Source of the DNA: Chryseolinea soli
GTDB taxonomy: Bacteria > Bacteroidota > Bacteroidia > Cytophagales > Cyclobacteriaceae
DNA: 64,000 nt
Direction: 5' to 3'
Assembly: GCF_003589925.1 (NCBI RefSeq)
Contig: NZ_CP032382.1
Coordinates: 6,696,001 to 6,760,000, forward strand
Below, piece after piece: positions 1 through 8,118 of this stretch. The first letter of the stretch is position 1, and each line of letters starts with the position of its first letter. The notes under the pieces are model-generated. The model did not search any database. It saw only the letters and a program-made list of their open reading frames with translations, and was not told the origin of the DNA. The position numbers were made by a program, and so were the translations under genes.

Positions 1-614
1 CGCTCCTCATCGGCGGCGCGGCCCTGGATGACGAAAGCCTGGCCATGCTCCAGCCGTTTCGTTGCCGGTGCTATGCGACCTATGGCATGACGGAAACCGT
101 ATCGCACATCGCCCTGAAGCGATTGAACGGCCCCGATGCCATAGACGATTACAAGACCCTGCCCGGCATCGTTATCTCGCAGGACGAACGGGACTGCCTC
201 GTGATCGAAGCACCCCATTTCGAGGGCAAGATCGTGACCAACGACGTAGTGCAGATCAAGGATGCGCATACCTTTGCGTGGCTCGGGCGCTGGGATAACA
301 TCATCAACACCGGGGGCATGAAGGTGATGCCGGAAGACCTCGAGGCGGAGATCGGAAAATTGTTCCGGGGTCAAAAAATTAACAACCGCTTCTTCGTTGG
401 CAGCCTTCCGGATCGTAAATTGGGGAGCCGGATCATCCTGATCGTAGAGGGCCATGTGCCAGCACCTTTGCGCGAGACGCTCATGACCCGTTTGCGGGAG
501 CAACTGCCGGGCTATAAAACGCCAAAGGAGATTTTTGTGGTGCCGCGTTTTCAATATACCGGGAGCGACAAGATCAATCGAAAAGAAACCCTGAAAGGGC
601 TTGCCGGATTGTAA
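1..614 (+). CDS. menE: o-succinylbenzoate-CoA ligase MenE, C-terminal part (5' truncated by window edge)
   Basis: The frame is open from base 3, so the N-terminal part lies outside the window; 203 residues are visible. They hold the adenylate-forming enzyme core motif YGMTETVSHIAL, then GRWDNIINTGG at the hinge to the C-terminal lid, and a lid lysine context (GSDKINRKET) where this superfamily keeps its catalytic lysine. The serine/histidine-rich continuation of the core motif (TETVSHIAL) is what I associate with bacterial MenE rather than fatty acyl-CoA ligases. MenE makes o-succinylbenzoyl-CoA in menaquinone synthesis, the usual respiratory quinone of this phylum. The other men genes would be expected upstream, outside the window. 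Another acyl-CoA ligase cannot be excluded without the N-terminus. Confidence 0.85.
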   Translation, partial: LLIGGAALDDESLAMLQPFRCRCYATYGMTETVSHIALKRLNGPDAIDDYKTLPGIVISQDERDCLVIEAPHFEGKIVTNDVVQIKDAHTFAWLGRWDNIINTGGMKVMPEDLEAEIGKLFRGQKINNRFFVGSLPDRKLGSRIILIVEGHVPAPLRETLMTRLREQLPGYKTPKEIFVVPRFQYTGSDKINRKETLKGLAGL

Positions 615-626
615 CGATCGCAGTGC

Positions 627-634
627 TATCTTAG
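627..634 (+). promoter_or_regulatory. Candidate -7 promoter element for the GNAT gene
   Basis: TATCTTAG lies 13 bases after the menE stop and 25 bases before the GTG start of the acetyltransferase. It resembles the Bacteroidota -7 consensus TAnnTTTG. The same octamer occurs at a similar distance upstream of the DUF1015 gene at 43733-43740. No clear -33 TTTG was found. Confidence 0.4.
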
Positions 635-659
635 CATTCAACCCAAACCAACCAAAACC

Positions 660-1166
660 GTGTCCGAAATCCACCCCGAAATCATCAATGCGTCCGCTGC
701 CGACATTGCCCTTATTCAGGACATTGCCGAAAAGACCTGGTGGCCGACTTACTCCCCTATCATCACGGATGTGCAGATCCGCTATATGCTGGATGCCATC
801 TATTCTACCGAGACCCTGTTGAACGTGATCCAGGGCGGATCGCAGCATTTCATCTTGATTAAGGATGAGGCTGGTGTGCAGGGGTTTGCCTCCTATGGCC
901 CGCGCCCGGACGAGCGCAACGTCTACAAGCTCCACAAGATCTATGTGCTGCCCGACAACCACGGAAAGGGCTATGGCGCCCAACTCGTCGCGGAGGTCAA
1001 AAGAAGACTCAAGATGCAGGGGATCCACACCCTGGACCTGAATGTGAACCGGCATAACAAAGCCCGGGAGTTTTACGAAAAGCTGGGCTTCACGGTGATC
1101 CAGGAAGAAGACGTTCCCATTGGCCCCTATTGGATGAACGACTATGTGATGCGCCTCACTTTTTAG
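660..1166 (+). CDS. GNAT family N-acetyltransferase
   Basis: This is a 168-residue GCN5-related acetyltransferase, a typical single-domain length. The acetyl-CoA pyrophosphate-binding loop of motif A is visible as NHGKGYGAQL (about residues 99-108), preceded by the beta-4 strand KIYVLP. The motif B region follows as LDLNVNRHNKAREFYEKLGF-like sequence, with the familiar N-x-x-A-x-x-F-Y-x-x-x-G-F pattern. It begins with GTG 45 bases after the menE stop; no ATG fits the fold better. The acceptor substrate (amino acid, peptide or small amine) cannot be read from the sequence. It is probably cytosolic and transcribed from its own promoter. Confidence 0.88.
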   Translation: MSEIHPEIINASAADIALIQDIAEKTWWPTYSPIITDVQIRYMLDAIYSTETLLNVIQGGSQHFILIKDEAGVQGFASYGPRPDERNVYKLHKIYVLPDNHGKGYGAQLVAEVKRRLKMQGIHTLDLNVNRHNKAREFYEKLGFTVIQEEDVPIGPYWMNDYVMRLTF

Positions 1167-1266
1167 TGTCCGGGCCAACAATATGAGCAACCGCCGGTTT
1201 GTACAGAATAGGTATTGCAGAAACCCTTTGTGAAGTGTTAATTGCCATTTATAAACTGACGGAATA

Positions 1267-2238
1267 GTGCTTTGGTATCGTGAATTTGGAGTAACAGAAT
1301 TGATCTTCATCGCGGCATTCGCCGTGTTGTATATCCTGTATTTTATCCGCATCATCCGCATCGCCACCCGGTTGAAGTCGTCCTACAGCCATGTGTTCAT
1401 CAAGCTGTTTTTCAGGACGTTTTATTTTGCCCTGTTCATCGTGGCGTTGCTGGGACCTTCGTTTGGAGGATCGAAGAAAGAAGTGAAATCGGTGGGCAAA
1501 GACATCATGATCTGCGTGGACCTGTCGAAGTCCATGGACGCCTTCGACATTCAGCCTACGCGGTTGGAGAAAGTGAAGTACGAAATGAAGAAAGTCGTGG
1601 CCGCCTTCAACTCCGATCGCATCGGCATCATTATCTTCTCATCGGAAGCCTTTATGCAATGCCCCCTGACCTATGATCAGAATGCGCTCAACCTCTTTAT
1701 CGAGACCATGAACAGCGGACTTGTCCCCGCCTCGGGCACCGACTTCGGCCCGCCCCTGCGGCTGGCCCTGAAAAAATTGGAGGAGGATGACACCGCACCC
1801 AATGAGCAGGCCAAATCCAAAGTGATCATCCTCATCAGCGACGGCGAAGATTTTGGGGAAGACACCGACGACGTGGTCAACGAAATCGAGAAGCGAGACA
1901 TCAAGCTTTTCACACTCGGTGTGGGCACGGAAAAAGGAGGAAATATTTATGCGGGCAATACGTTAAAGACCAACCGCAATGGCCTGATCGTAGTGACCAA
2001 ACTAAACCCAAAAGAGCTGGTGAACCTGGCCGACAAAACCGGGGGGCAATATTTCGAGATCAACGACTCGAAGAACGACGTTACCCGCCTTATCAACACC
2101 ATCGGCAAAATTGAAGGCGAGCTGCGCGACGCGCGCTTTATTGACGTGACGGCCAACAAGTATTTTTACTTCCTGGCGTTTGCCGCCTTGCTTTTTCTGC
2201 TGGATGTTCTCATTAACGTACCGACCGTGAAAATATGA
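1267..2238 (+). CDS. VWA domain-containing inner-membrane protein (BatB-like)
   Basis: This 323-residue protein has two N-terminal membrane segments (about 10-30 and 47-65), a von Willebrand A domain, and a third membrane segment near the C-terminus (about 297-316). The MIDAS metal site is intact at its start: DLSKSM (D-x-S-x-S), with a SDGEDFGED segment later. This arrangement is the BatA/BatB type found in Bacteroidota, in which the VWA domain faces the periplasm. The start is GTG. It overlaps the following TPR gene by four bases (ATGA), so the two are translationally coupled. The MoxR ATPase, DUF58 gene, second VWA gene and BatD that often accompany it are not upstream here; the neighbours are GNAT and menE. 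Confidence 0.85.
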   Translation: MLWYREFGVTELIFIAAFAVLYILYFIRIIRIATRLKSSYSHVFIKLFFRTFYFALFIVALLGPSFGGSKKEVKSVGKDIMICVDLSKSMDAFDIQPTRLEKVKYEMKKVVAAFNSDRIGIIIFSSEAFMQCPLTYDQNALNLFIETMNSGLVPASGTDFGPPLRLALKKLEEDDTAPNEQAKSKVIILISDGEDFGEDTDDVVNEIEKRDIKLFTLGVGTEKGGNIYAGNTLKTNRNGLIVVTKLNPKELVNLADKTGGQYFEINDSKNDVTRLINTIGKIEGELRDARFIDVTANKYFYFLAFAALLFLLDVLINVPTVKI

Positions 2239-2885
2239 AGTACCTGCTGGCTGCCCTTCTTGCTGCATTGCTCATCGATCCGGGAAAGATCGCACGCGAA
2301 AATCGCGCGAAGTCCGAAGCGCGCGAGGCCTACACGTCGGGCGACTACAAGAAGGCACTGGAAAAATATAAGTACCTGGCCGATTCCCTGGGTGTGCGCG
2401 AAGACGAAGTGCTGCTGAACCTGGGCCACACCTATTTTCAAACTAACGACACGACCAACGCCATCTCCACCTACCAATCGCTGGTGGGCAGCATGAACGT
2501 GGCCGTGCGCTCCAAGGCCAACCAGCAGCTGGGTATCCTCCACCACCGTCAAGGCAAAATGGAAGCCGCCCTGGCCGATTTCAAGGCCGCCGTAAAGGCC
2601 GATGCCGCCAACATCGACGCCCGCTACAACTACGAGATGCTGAAGCGCAAACTGGACGAAAAGAAGAAGGAAGACGAGAAAAAGAACCCTAAAAACAAGC
2701 CCCCGGAACCTTCTGCCTATGCAAAGAAGTTAAAAGCACAGGCGGATGCCCTCGTGGCCCAATTCCGCTTTGGGGAAGCCAATACGCTCATGACCGAAGG
2801 GGCCAAAAAGGACCCCACCGTCATGCATTACCAGGATTTTATGACACGCCTGCAAGACGTGACCACCATAAACAAACCGAAATGA
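2235..2885 (+). CDS. TPR-repeat protein, BatC-like
   Basis: This 216-residue protein starts with a short hydrophobic stretch (MKYLLAALLAALLI) that may be a signal or anchor. TPR-like helical hairpins follow at about residues 25-140: segments such as AREAYTSGDYKKALEKYKYL, EVLLNLGHTYF and DARYNYEMLKRKLDEK show the expected small/aromatic spacing. A lysine-rich linker (about 137-152) leads to a C-terminal helical region. It overlaps the VWA gene upstream and the next gene downstream by ATGA, forming a tight three-gene unit. In Bat operons the TPR protein is thought to act as a periplasmic scaffold with the VWA proteins; that role is inferred from position here. BatE-like is an equally fair label. 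Confidence 0.75.
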   Translation: MKYLLAALLAALLIDPGKIARENRAKSEAREAYTSGDYKKALEKYKYLADSLGVREDEVLLNLGHTYFQTNDTTNAISTYQSLVGSMNVAVRSKANQQLGILHHRQGKMEAALADFKAAVKADAANIDARYNYEMLKRKLDEKKKEDEKKNPKNKPPEPSAYAKKLKAQADALVAQFRFGEANTLMTEGAKKDPTVMHYQDFMTRLQDVTTINKPK

Positions 2886-3514
2886 AAGCAACGCTCTGTA
2901 CGCTATTTTTCCTCATCTGCGTGGCCATAACCGGCTTTTCGCAAGGAGCCCAGACGTATTTCAACACCTCGGCCAACCTCTACGTGAATGGAAAGAACCC
3001 GGAAGCCCTGGCCTCCGTGACCGCCGGTCTGAAAAAATTTCCCTCCGATGCCAAACTGAAAGCCCTCTATGACAAGCTGAACCAGGAAAAGAAAGACCAG
3101 GAGAAGAAGGATCAGCAACAGAAAAAGGACCAGCAAAACAAAGAGAAGCAAGACCAGGAGAAAAAGGATAAAGAAAAGCAGGAACAGGACCAGCAGAAAA
3201 AAGATCAAAAGGACCAAAAAGAGGATCAAAAAGATCAGGAGCAGAAGGACAAAGAGCAGAAAGAAAAAGAACAAAAAGAAAAGGAAGGCAAAGAAAAGAA
3301 GGATCCGCAGGACGAGCAGCAACAAAACGAAGACAAGAACAAACCCAAACCTGAAAAGTCACCCCAACTTGACGAGAAGCTTCGCGACATGAAGATCAGC
3401 GAAGAAAAAGCCAAGATGATCCTCGAAGCGATGAAGAACCAGGAGGTTCAATACCTCCAACAAAACAAACGCAAAGCCACCAAACCCAAAGACAAAAGCA
3501 AACCCGACTGGTAG
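2882..3514 (+). CDS. Secreted TPR-like protein with long Lys/Asp/Gln/Glu-rich low-complexity region
   Basis: A 210-residue protein with a clear signal peptide (MKATLCTLFFLICVAITGFSQ, about 1-21), then one TPR-like pair (ANLYVNGKNPEALASVTAGLKKFP). Residues about 65-150 are almost wholly K, D, Q and E in a degenerate KDQQ/EKKDKEQ register, predicted to be a long charged single helix or disordered linker. A better-mixed C-terminal helix (about 160-200) follows. It is the last gene of the ATGA-coupled VWA operon. Bat operon members commonly have charged tails of this sort. The repeat tract is slippage-prone, so its length probably varies among relatives. Function is unknown. Confidence 0.7.
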   Translation: MKATLCTLFFLICVAITGFSQGAQTYFNTSANLYVNGKNPEALASVTAGLKKFPSDAKLKALYDKLNQEKKDQEKKDQQQKKDQQNKEKQDQEKKDKEKQEQDQQKKDQKDQKEDQKDQEQKDKEQKEKEQKEKEGKEKKDPQDEQQQNEDKNKPKPEKSPQLDEKLRDMKISEEKAKMILEAMKNQEVQYLQQNKRKATKPKDKSKPDW

Positions 3515-3599
3515 TGGTTTGCATTTCTTTGCTTATCCGTCGTAGCTTTAGCGAAGACGGGTGCCCTTGGGATTAACACATTTGAACAACTACAACACC

Positions 3600-4778
3600 A
3601 TGAAAGAAGTATACATCGTCTCCGCCGTACGCACCCCCATCGGAAGCTTCGGTGGCAGCCTCAGCTCCCTCACCGCGGTGCAACTCGGCGCCATCGCCTT
3701 TAAAGCCGCGGTACAAAAAGCAGGCATCGACCCCAAGCTGGTACAGGAAGTTTTCGTAGGCAATGTCATCGCCTCCGGCCTCGGCCAGGCACCCGCCACG
3801 CAAGTAGCGGCCGGCGCGGGACTGGGTTTCGAGATCCCCTGCACCCTGGTGAACAAAGTCTGCGCTTCGGGAATGAAGGCCGTGATGCTCGGGGCACAAT
3901 CCATCATGCTGGGGCAACAAGACGTGGTACTCACCGGCGGCATGGAAAGCATGAGCAACATCCCTTACTACCTGGCCAAAGCCCGCACCGGTTACAAATT
4001 CGGCAACGGCGAACTGTTGGACGGCCTTACCTACGACGGCCTCACCGACATCTACAATCAGGTAGCCATGGGCGTTTGCGCCGACAACACCGCGAAGGAG
4101 ATGAACATCTCGCGTCAAGATCAAGACAACTATGCGATCAACTCCTACAAACGTTCCGCTGCTGCGTGGAGCGCAGGCAAGTTCAAAGACGAAGTCGTGC
4201 CCGTAGAGATCGTTGACCGCAAGGGAAACAAGACGATCTTTGCCGAAGACGAAGAATACAAGAATGTGAACTTCGACAAGATCCCCAGCCTGAAACCCGC
4301 CTTCACCAAAGACGGCACCGTGACCGCCGCCAACGCCTCCACGCTGAACGACGGCGCATCTTCTATCCTGCTGGTGAGCAAAGAAAAAGCGGAGGCCCTG
4401 GGGCTGAAACCCATCGCCAAGATCCTCGGCTTTGCCGACGCTGCACAAGATCCCATGTGGTTCACCACAACGCCGACGATTGCCATTCCCAAGGCGATGA
4501 AGAACGCCGGTGTGGACAAAAAGGACGTAGGCTACTATGAGATCAACGAAGCTTTCTCGGCTGTGGCACTGGCCAACAGCCAGAACCTGGGTCTCGACAT
4601 CAACAAAGTGAACGTGAATGGTGGCGGCGTGGCTCTGGGGCACCCGCTGGGGTCGTCAGGGTCGCGCATACTGACCACGCTCATCAACGTGCTGAAGCAA
4701 AACAACGCCGGCATTGGCGTGGCTGGCATCTGCAATGGTGGTGGCGGCGCCTCAGCGATTGTGATCGAAAATGTTTGA
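3600..4778 (+). CDS. Acetyl-CoA C-acyltransferase (thiolase)
   Basis: This is a 392-residue thiolase of standard length. The start chosen is ATG at 3600 (MKEVYIVSAVRTPIG), which matches the family N-terminus; an in-frame ATG 39 bases upstream adds nothing recognisable. The nucleophilic cysteine lies in NKVCASGMKAV (about residue 88). The NEAFS motif, the catalytic histidine in GHPLGSSGSR and the second cysteine in CNGGGGAS are all present. It either condenses two acetyl-CoA to acetoacetyl-CoA or runs the reverse step in fatty-acid breakdown; the overall pattern is closest to acetyl-CoA acetyltransferases (AtoB/PhaA type). It is followed at once by a strong terminator, so it is monocistronic or an operon end. 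Confidence 0.92.
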   Translation: MKEVYIVSAVRTPIGSFGGSLSSLTAVQLGAIAFKAAVQKAGIDPKLVQEVFVGNVIASGLGQAPATQVAAGAGLGFEIPCTLVNKVCASGMKAVMLGAQSIMLGQQDVVLTGGMESMSNIPYYLAKARTGYKFGNGELLDGLTYDGLTDIYNQVAMGVCADNTAKEMNISRQDQDNYAINSYKRSAAAWSAGKFKDEVVPVEIVDRKGNKTIFAEDEEYKNVNFDKIPSLKPAFTKDGTVTAANASTLNDGASSILLVSKEKAEALGLKPIAKILGFADAAQDPMWFTTTPTIAIPKAMKNAGVDKKDVGYYEINEAFSAVALANSQNLGLDINKVNVNGGGVALGHPLGSSGSRILTTLINVLKQNNAGIGVAGICNGGGGASAIVIENV

Positions 4779-4799
4779 GTCGTTTCTGAACAACATCGA

Positions 4800-4838
4800 A
4801 AATAGCCTTGCGTTATCTGCAAGGCTATTTATTTTTAT
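4800..4838 (+). terminator. Rho-independent terminator after the thiolase gene
   Basis: A perfect 12-bp stem (AAATAGCCTTGC at 4800-4811 with its complement at 4819-4830), a 7-base loop, and a T-rich tail (4828-4838). It ends only a few bases before the GTG start of the next gene at 4842. Confidence 0.88.
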
Positions 4839-4841
4839 AAC

Positions 4842-6155
4842 GTGAAGCATCTTATCGCTATTTTATTCCTTCTCGCTACCTGCGTCGTTGCGCATGCACA
4901 AAAAGAAGTGCGCACCTACTACGACGCTCCCAAGCAACATGTACAGGAAGTCTACTTTGTCTCAAAAGACGATCCCGAAAAATATGTGGGCCACTATCAG
5001 CGCTACTACGAGAACGGCAACATCATGGTCGACGGCACCTTCAACGACGAGGGCGAGAAATCGGGACTCTTCACCGAATACCACGACAACGGTAAGGTTG
5101 CCCGCAAGATCACCTTTGTGAACGGGCTGCGTCACGGCGTGGTGCAGATCTATGATGAAGATGGCAAACCGTTTCAAAAGGCTTACTATCAAAACGACAT
5201 CCTCACCGACAGCATCCAACTCTATTTCGACAACGGCGTGGTGAAGCGCGAGACCTTCTTCGTGAAAGGCAAACCCGAAGGCATGGTGCGCGAATATTAC
5301 CCGAACCACAAAGTAAAAAAGGAGCAGCAATACGAAAAAGGCAAACCCAATGGCATCGCCCGTTCCTTCTACGCCGACGGCAAAATTGAAACTGAAGCCA
5401 ACTACAAAGACGGCATCCTTACGGGCTTCTATAAAACCTACTATACCAACGGCCAACTGCAAACCGCCTCCACCATGGCGAACGGCACCAAGAACGGCCA
5501 ATTCAAAAGCTACGACGAACAAGGCCACCTCGTGCTGGACGGCAACTTCCTCAACGCCAAACTCCACGGCAACAACACCGGCTACTTTGCCGATGGCACG
5601 GTGCAACACAAATACCAATACAAGGAGGGCAAGAAGGTGGGCACCAACTATGACTACTACCCTTCCGGAAAGATCAAGATCAAAGAACAGGCATCTTCCA
5701 GTGGCGTGGATGCCTCGATCGAGGAGTATGACGAGAACGGCGCTGTTCTGTCGGAGAAGAAATTAAAAAATGGGGTGCTTGCAGGGACCAGTGTTTACTA
5801 CTATCCCGGTGGCAAGCCAGTGAAACTGAAAGAGACATTTGAGGCGGGGAAGCTTAGTGGGATTCGGTATAGTTATTATCCCTCCGGGAAAATCCAAAAA
5901 GAGGAGACTTTTAAAGTGAACTTGCTGGCAGGGCCGGTGAAGACGTACTATGAGACAGGGACTTTAGAGTCTACTACAGAATACAAAAATAATCGGCGTC
6001 ATGGGCCTTTTGTGGCTTATCATGATAATGGGAAGATGAAAGAGCAGGGAGAGTATATTTCGGATAAGAAGTATAAGGAATGGAAGACGTTTGATGCGAA
6101 TGGGAATGTATTGAGTAGTGTTATTTACAAAGCAGGCGTACCCGTGAAGAATTGA
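4842..6155 (+). CDS. Secreted MORN_2-repeat protein (YwqK-like)
   Basis: A 437-residue exported protein with a signal peptide (about 1-19, ending AHAQ). The rest is a run of about 15 MORN_2 repeats of roughly 22-24 residues, each with a core like Y-x-x-G-x-x-x-x-x-x-x-Y-x-x-G (for example YYENGNIMVDG, YHDNGKVARK, YYPNHKVKKEQ, YYPSGKIKIKE). In this phylum such proteins are often auto-annotated as YwqK-family antitoxins, but the repeat is a general beta-hairpin scaffold and no toxin partner is adjacent. The start is GTG directly after the upstream terminator hairpin, with no visible ribosome-binding site. Codon use changes abruptly at about 5755: the first two thirds prefer GGC, AAC, TAC and GAC, the last third GGG, AAT, TAT and GAT. 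Confidence 0.82.
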   Translation: MKHLIAILFLLATCVVAHAQKEVRTYYDAPKQHVQEVYFVSKDDPEKYVGHYQRYYENGNIMVDGTFNDEGEKSGLFTEYHDNGKVARKITFVNGLRHGVVQIYDEDGKPFQKAYYQNDILTDSIQLYFDNGVVKRETFFVKGKPEGMVREYYPNHKVKKEQQYEKGKPNGIARSFYADGKIETEANYKDGILTGFYKTYYTNGQLQTASTMANGTKNGQFKSYDEQGHLVLDGNFLNAKLHGNNTGYFADGTVQHKYQYKEGKKVGTNYDYYPSGKIKIKEQASSSGVDASIEEYDENGAVLSEKKLKNGVLAGTSVYYYPGGKPVKLKETFEAGKLSGIRYSYYPSGKIQKEETFKVNLLAGPVKTYYETGTLESTTEYKNNRRHGPFVAYHDNGKMKEQGEYISDKKYKEWKTFDANGNVLSSVIYKAGVPVKN

Positions 6156-6239
6156 GATTCGTTCACAAATAATCCGCATCTGCATGATCTCCACCGAAAA
6201 AATTACCAACAAACTTTAACCATCACCAATCTAAATCTC

Positions 6240-6686
6240 ATGAAAAAGCTGTTACTCCCCTTCCTGTTGTTTTCTTCCATGGCAACCTTTGCCCAAAGCG
6301 AACCCCAAAGAATAATTGACGAGTTTTTCTACCGTTATAAATACAAAACTCCCGACGAGGCAGTAGACTACCTCTTTGGCACAAACAAGTACATGGCCAA
6401 ATCCACCGAGCAAGTCGAAAACGTCAAGTATAAATTAAATAGCGCCATCACCCTGATGGGGAAGTACTACGGTTACGACCCACTCAGGAAGAAGACCGCA
6501 GGGGAGAATCTGGTCATCTACACTTTCCTGGTGCGCTATGACCGGCAGCCCATTCGTTTCAATTTTACCTTTTACAAGGCCAACGATCAATGGGTCATTT
6601 TCCACTATAGCTTTGACGACAGCATCGCCGAGGAGTTAAAAGAGGCTACCAAAATTACGTCCCTAAAAGATAATCTGGATCGATAG
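6240..6686 (+). CDS. Secreted protein of unknown function
   Basis: A 148-residue protein with a signal peptide (MKKLLLPFLLFSSMATFAQ, about 1-19). The mature part begins with a helix (RIIDEFFYRYKYKTPDEAVDYLF) and continues into mixed alpha/beta sequence with several aromatic strands (YTFLVRYDRQPIRFNFTFYKANDQWVIFHYSFDD). This layout resembles the small NTF2-like folds (DUF3887 or DUF4783 type) in this phylum, where a helix packs on a curved sheet, but I cannot assign a family firmly. It starts with ATG 84 bases after the MORN gene. No partner gene suggests a function. Confidence 0.65.
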   Translation: MKKLLLPFLLFSSMATFAQSEPQRIIDEFFYRYKYKTPDEAVDYLFGTNKYMAKSTEQVENVKYKLNSAITLMGKYYGYDPLRKKTAGENLVIYTFLVRYDRQPIRFNFTFYKANDQWVIFHYSFDDSIAEELKEATKITSLKDNLDR

Positions 6687-6813
6687 TCCATTGAATTCTC
6701 TCTGAGAATCCATGGTCAGCATTATTGGACGAAGGATTGGCTAGGGCAATCCTCGTCCCTTTCGTTGTGTTTTAAGATTTGATTCACGGCTGGCACCTAT
6801 GTGATCGAGCATC

Positions 6814-7296
6814 TTAGTTAAAGCATAGAATTGTATTCGGACTATCACTGCAAAGTCCCTGCCCCGGACGCTTTGTATATTGATCTATCTCACCATCTAT
6901 CTCAGCATATCCATATTGCAGTAACCTCAAATCTGCACCACTAAAGTCGGACTTTCTGATAAAGTTGAAATACAATTCGGCACTATCAAACCTCGCACCG
7001 CGAAAATTATAATCATACAAAGAGTCGTACCTGAAATCGTGCTCTGACTTTCCTTTCACTAGTGCGATCAGTACTTTTTTGCTCAGATCCATACACTCAG
7101 CATTCCGGGTTTGCTGGATGCGCTCCAAATCAAACGCATTATAGCCCACCTTTCCGCTGCAACTCTCGCATTTGCCCGTGGCAGAATTGTAACTAAACTG
7201 ATCCTGTGCGCTATCAGAACAGGCGTGATCTTCCTGGCAAGACAAACAGAGGACAAGAAGTCCAATGCATAAAAACAATAACTTGGGATGCTTCAT
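6814..7296 (-). CDS. Putative lipoprotein with short pentapeptide-like stretch
   Basis: The start chosen is the ATG at 7296, giving 160 residues. It places a lipoprotein signal right at the N-terminus: MKHPKLLFLCIGLLVLCLSC with lipobox LCLSC and the lipidated Cys at residue 20. The ORF could extend 20 codons further upstream, but that would put charged residues ahead of the signal. The mature part has a cysteine pair (CESCSG) and a stretch FRGARFDSAEL...KSDFSGADLRLL that matches the A(D/N)LxF pattern of pentapeptide repeats for only two to four units. The function is unknown. It is the last of a minus-strand run of secreted proteins. Confidence 0.6.
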   Translation of the reverse strand: MKHPKLLFLCIGLLVLCLSCQEDHACSDSAQDQFSYNSATGKCESCSGKVGYNAFDLERIQQTRNAECMDLSKKVLIALVKGKSEHDFRYDSLYDYNFRGARFDSAELYFNFIRKSDFSGADLRLLQYGYAEIDGEIDQYTKRPGQGLCSDSPNTILCFN

Positions 7297-7382
7297 ACTT
7301 TTGCATGGGTTTGACCATCTTTTATTTACTCGCTCTTCCGGCAAGGATATATACACTACCCTGACTGCAGAACCAAAAAAAA

Positions 7383-8063
7383 TTAAAGTGACGCATAATA
7401 ATTAAACACCAAGATGTAATCCTTTACATCGCTCTTGAGTTTAATACCATTCGTTTTCATATAAGCCTTCACTTGATCCGATTTGCTTTTCATCAGCGCC
7501 ATAGCTTCCGCTTCGTTGAGCTCCCGAAGGGTGCCGGTATGTACATCCAATAAAAAATTCAAATCTACTGGCACAACCTCTGTGAGCGAGTTGAACAGGT
7601 TGCCCCCCAAGCGCACAACACGCCGGCTGAGAATGGCCATGTCGGCATTTTCGTAAACATGCTCCAGGAAGTATTCCCGGGTTATCGATGCGTTCTCATC
7701 ATGGACGGGCATGCTATAATAGCGCCGGGTTTTACTTTTCTCGGTGTCGAAATAGAAAAAACTCGTTACGTCCTTCACGGAAAGGGTTAGCATACCTTCG
7801 CCATCTTTCACCTGGAGCAGGCCTTCCTCCACGGCGGGATTGTAGCTCATTTCACAGGGCACAGTATCGCCGGTCACCAGCACGACTGAGCCCTGCACCC
7901 AATGTTCCAGATTCTTTGCCAATCGGACTCCCGATGAAAGGCCCGGCGTACCCGACAGTGGCGGTGTGGAATAGACCTGCGCGCATACACCGTGCGAGAT
8001 GCCCATTATCAGCCAGAGCACAATATTGCACAACCCGTTTTTCCGGACCATAAGCCTAAACAT
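7383..8063 (-). CDS. Secreted unknown protein, paralogue of the gene at 30345-31031
   Basis: The ATG at 8063 gives 226 residues with a signal sequence ending near HGVCAQ. The ORF is open further upstream, but those residues are not signal-like. Two regions match the protein encoded at 30345-31031. One is an N-terminal strand pattern (GSVVLVTGDTVPCEMSY versus [17 protein letters not shown]) followed by an RRYY/RRYRQF segment. The other is a C-terminal helical segment (ALMKSKSDQVKAYMKTNGIKL versus [21 protein letters not shown]) ending in NYYASL or AYYNSL. No enzymatic motif is seen. It is presumably periplasmic or surface-associated. Confidence 0.6.
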   Translation of the reverse strand: MFRLMVRKNGLCNIVLWLIMGISHGVCAQVYSTPPLSGTPGLSSGVRLAKNLEHWVQGSVVLVTGDTVPCEMSYNPAVEEGLLQVKDGEGMLTLSVKDVTSFFYFDTEKSKTRRYYSMPVHDENASITREYFLEHVYENADMAILSRRVVRLGGNLFNSLTEVVPVDLNFLLDVHTGTLRELNEAEAMALMKSKSDQVKAYMKTNGIKLKSDVKDYILVFNYYASL

Positions 8064-8118
8064 TAGATAACAATTTATAGAAATTTCAAATGACTTAAAA
8101 GCCCAACGCCTTCTGCTC

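Noticed and set aside
2903..3362. Minus-strand ORFs of 133-140 codons, very rich in Leu and Phe
   Set aside because: They are the antisense of the Lys/Glu/Gln-rich tract of the gene at 2882-3514; the composition follows from it.
3573..4643. Minus-strand ORF of 356 codons inside the thiolase gene
   Set aside because: The plus-strand frame encodes a complete thiolase with all motifs; long antisense ORFs follow from GC-rich third positions.
4842..6155. Calling the MORN-repeat protein an antitoxin of a toxin-antitoxin system
   Set aside because: That label comes from a family name only; the protein is exported and has no small toxin gene next to it.
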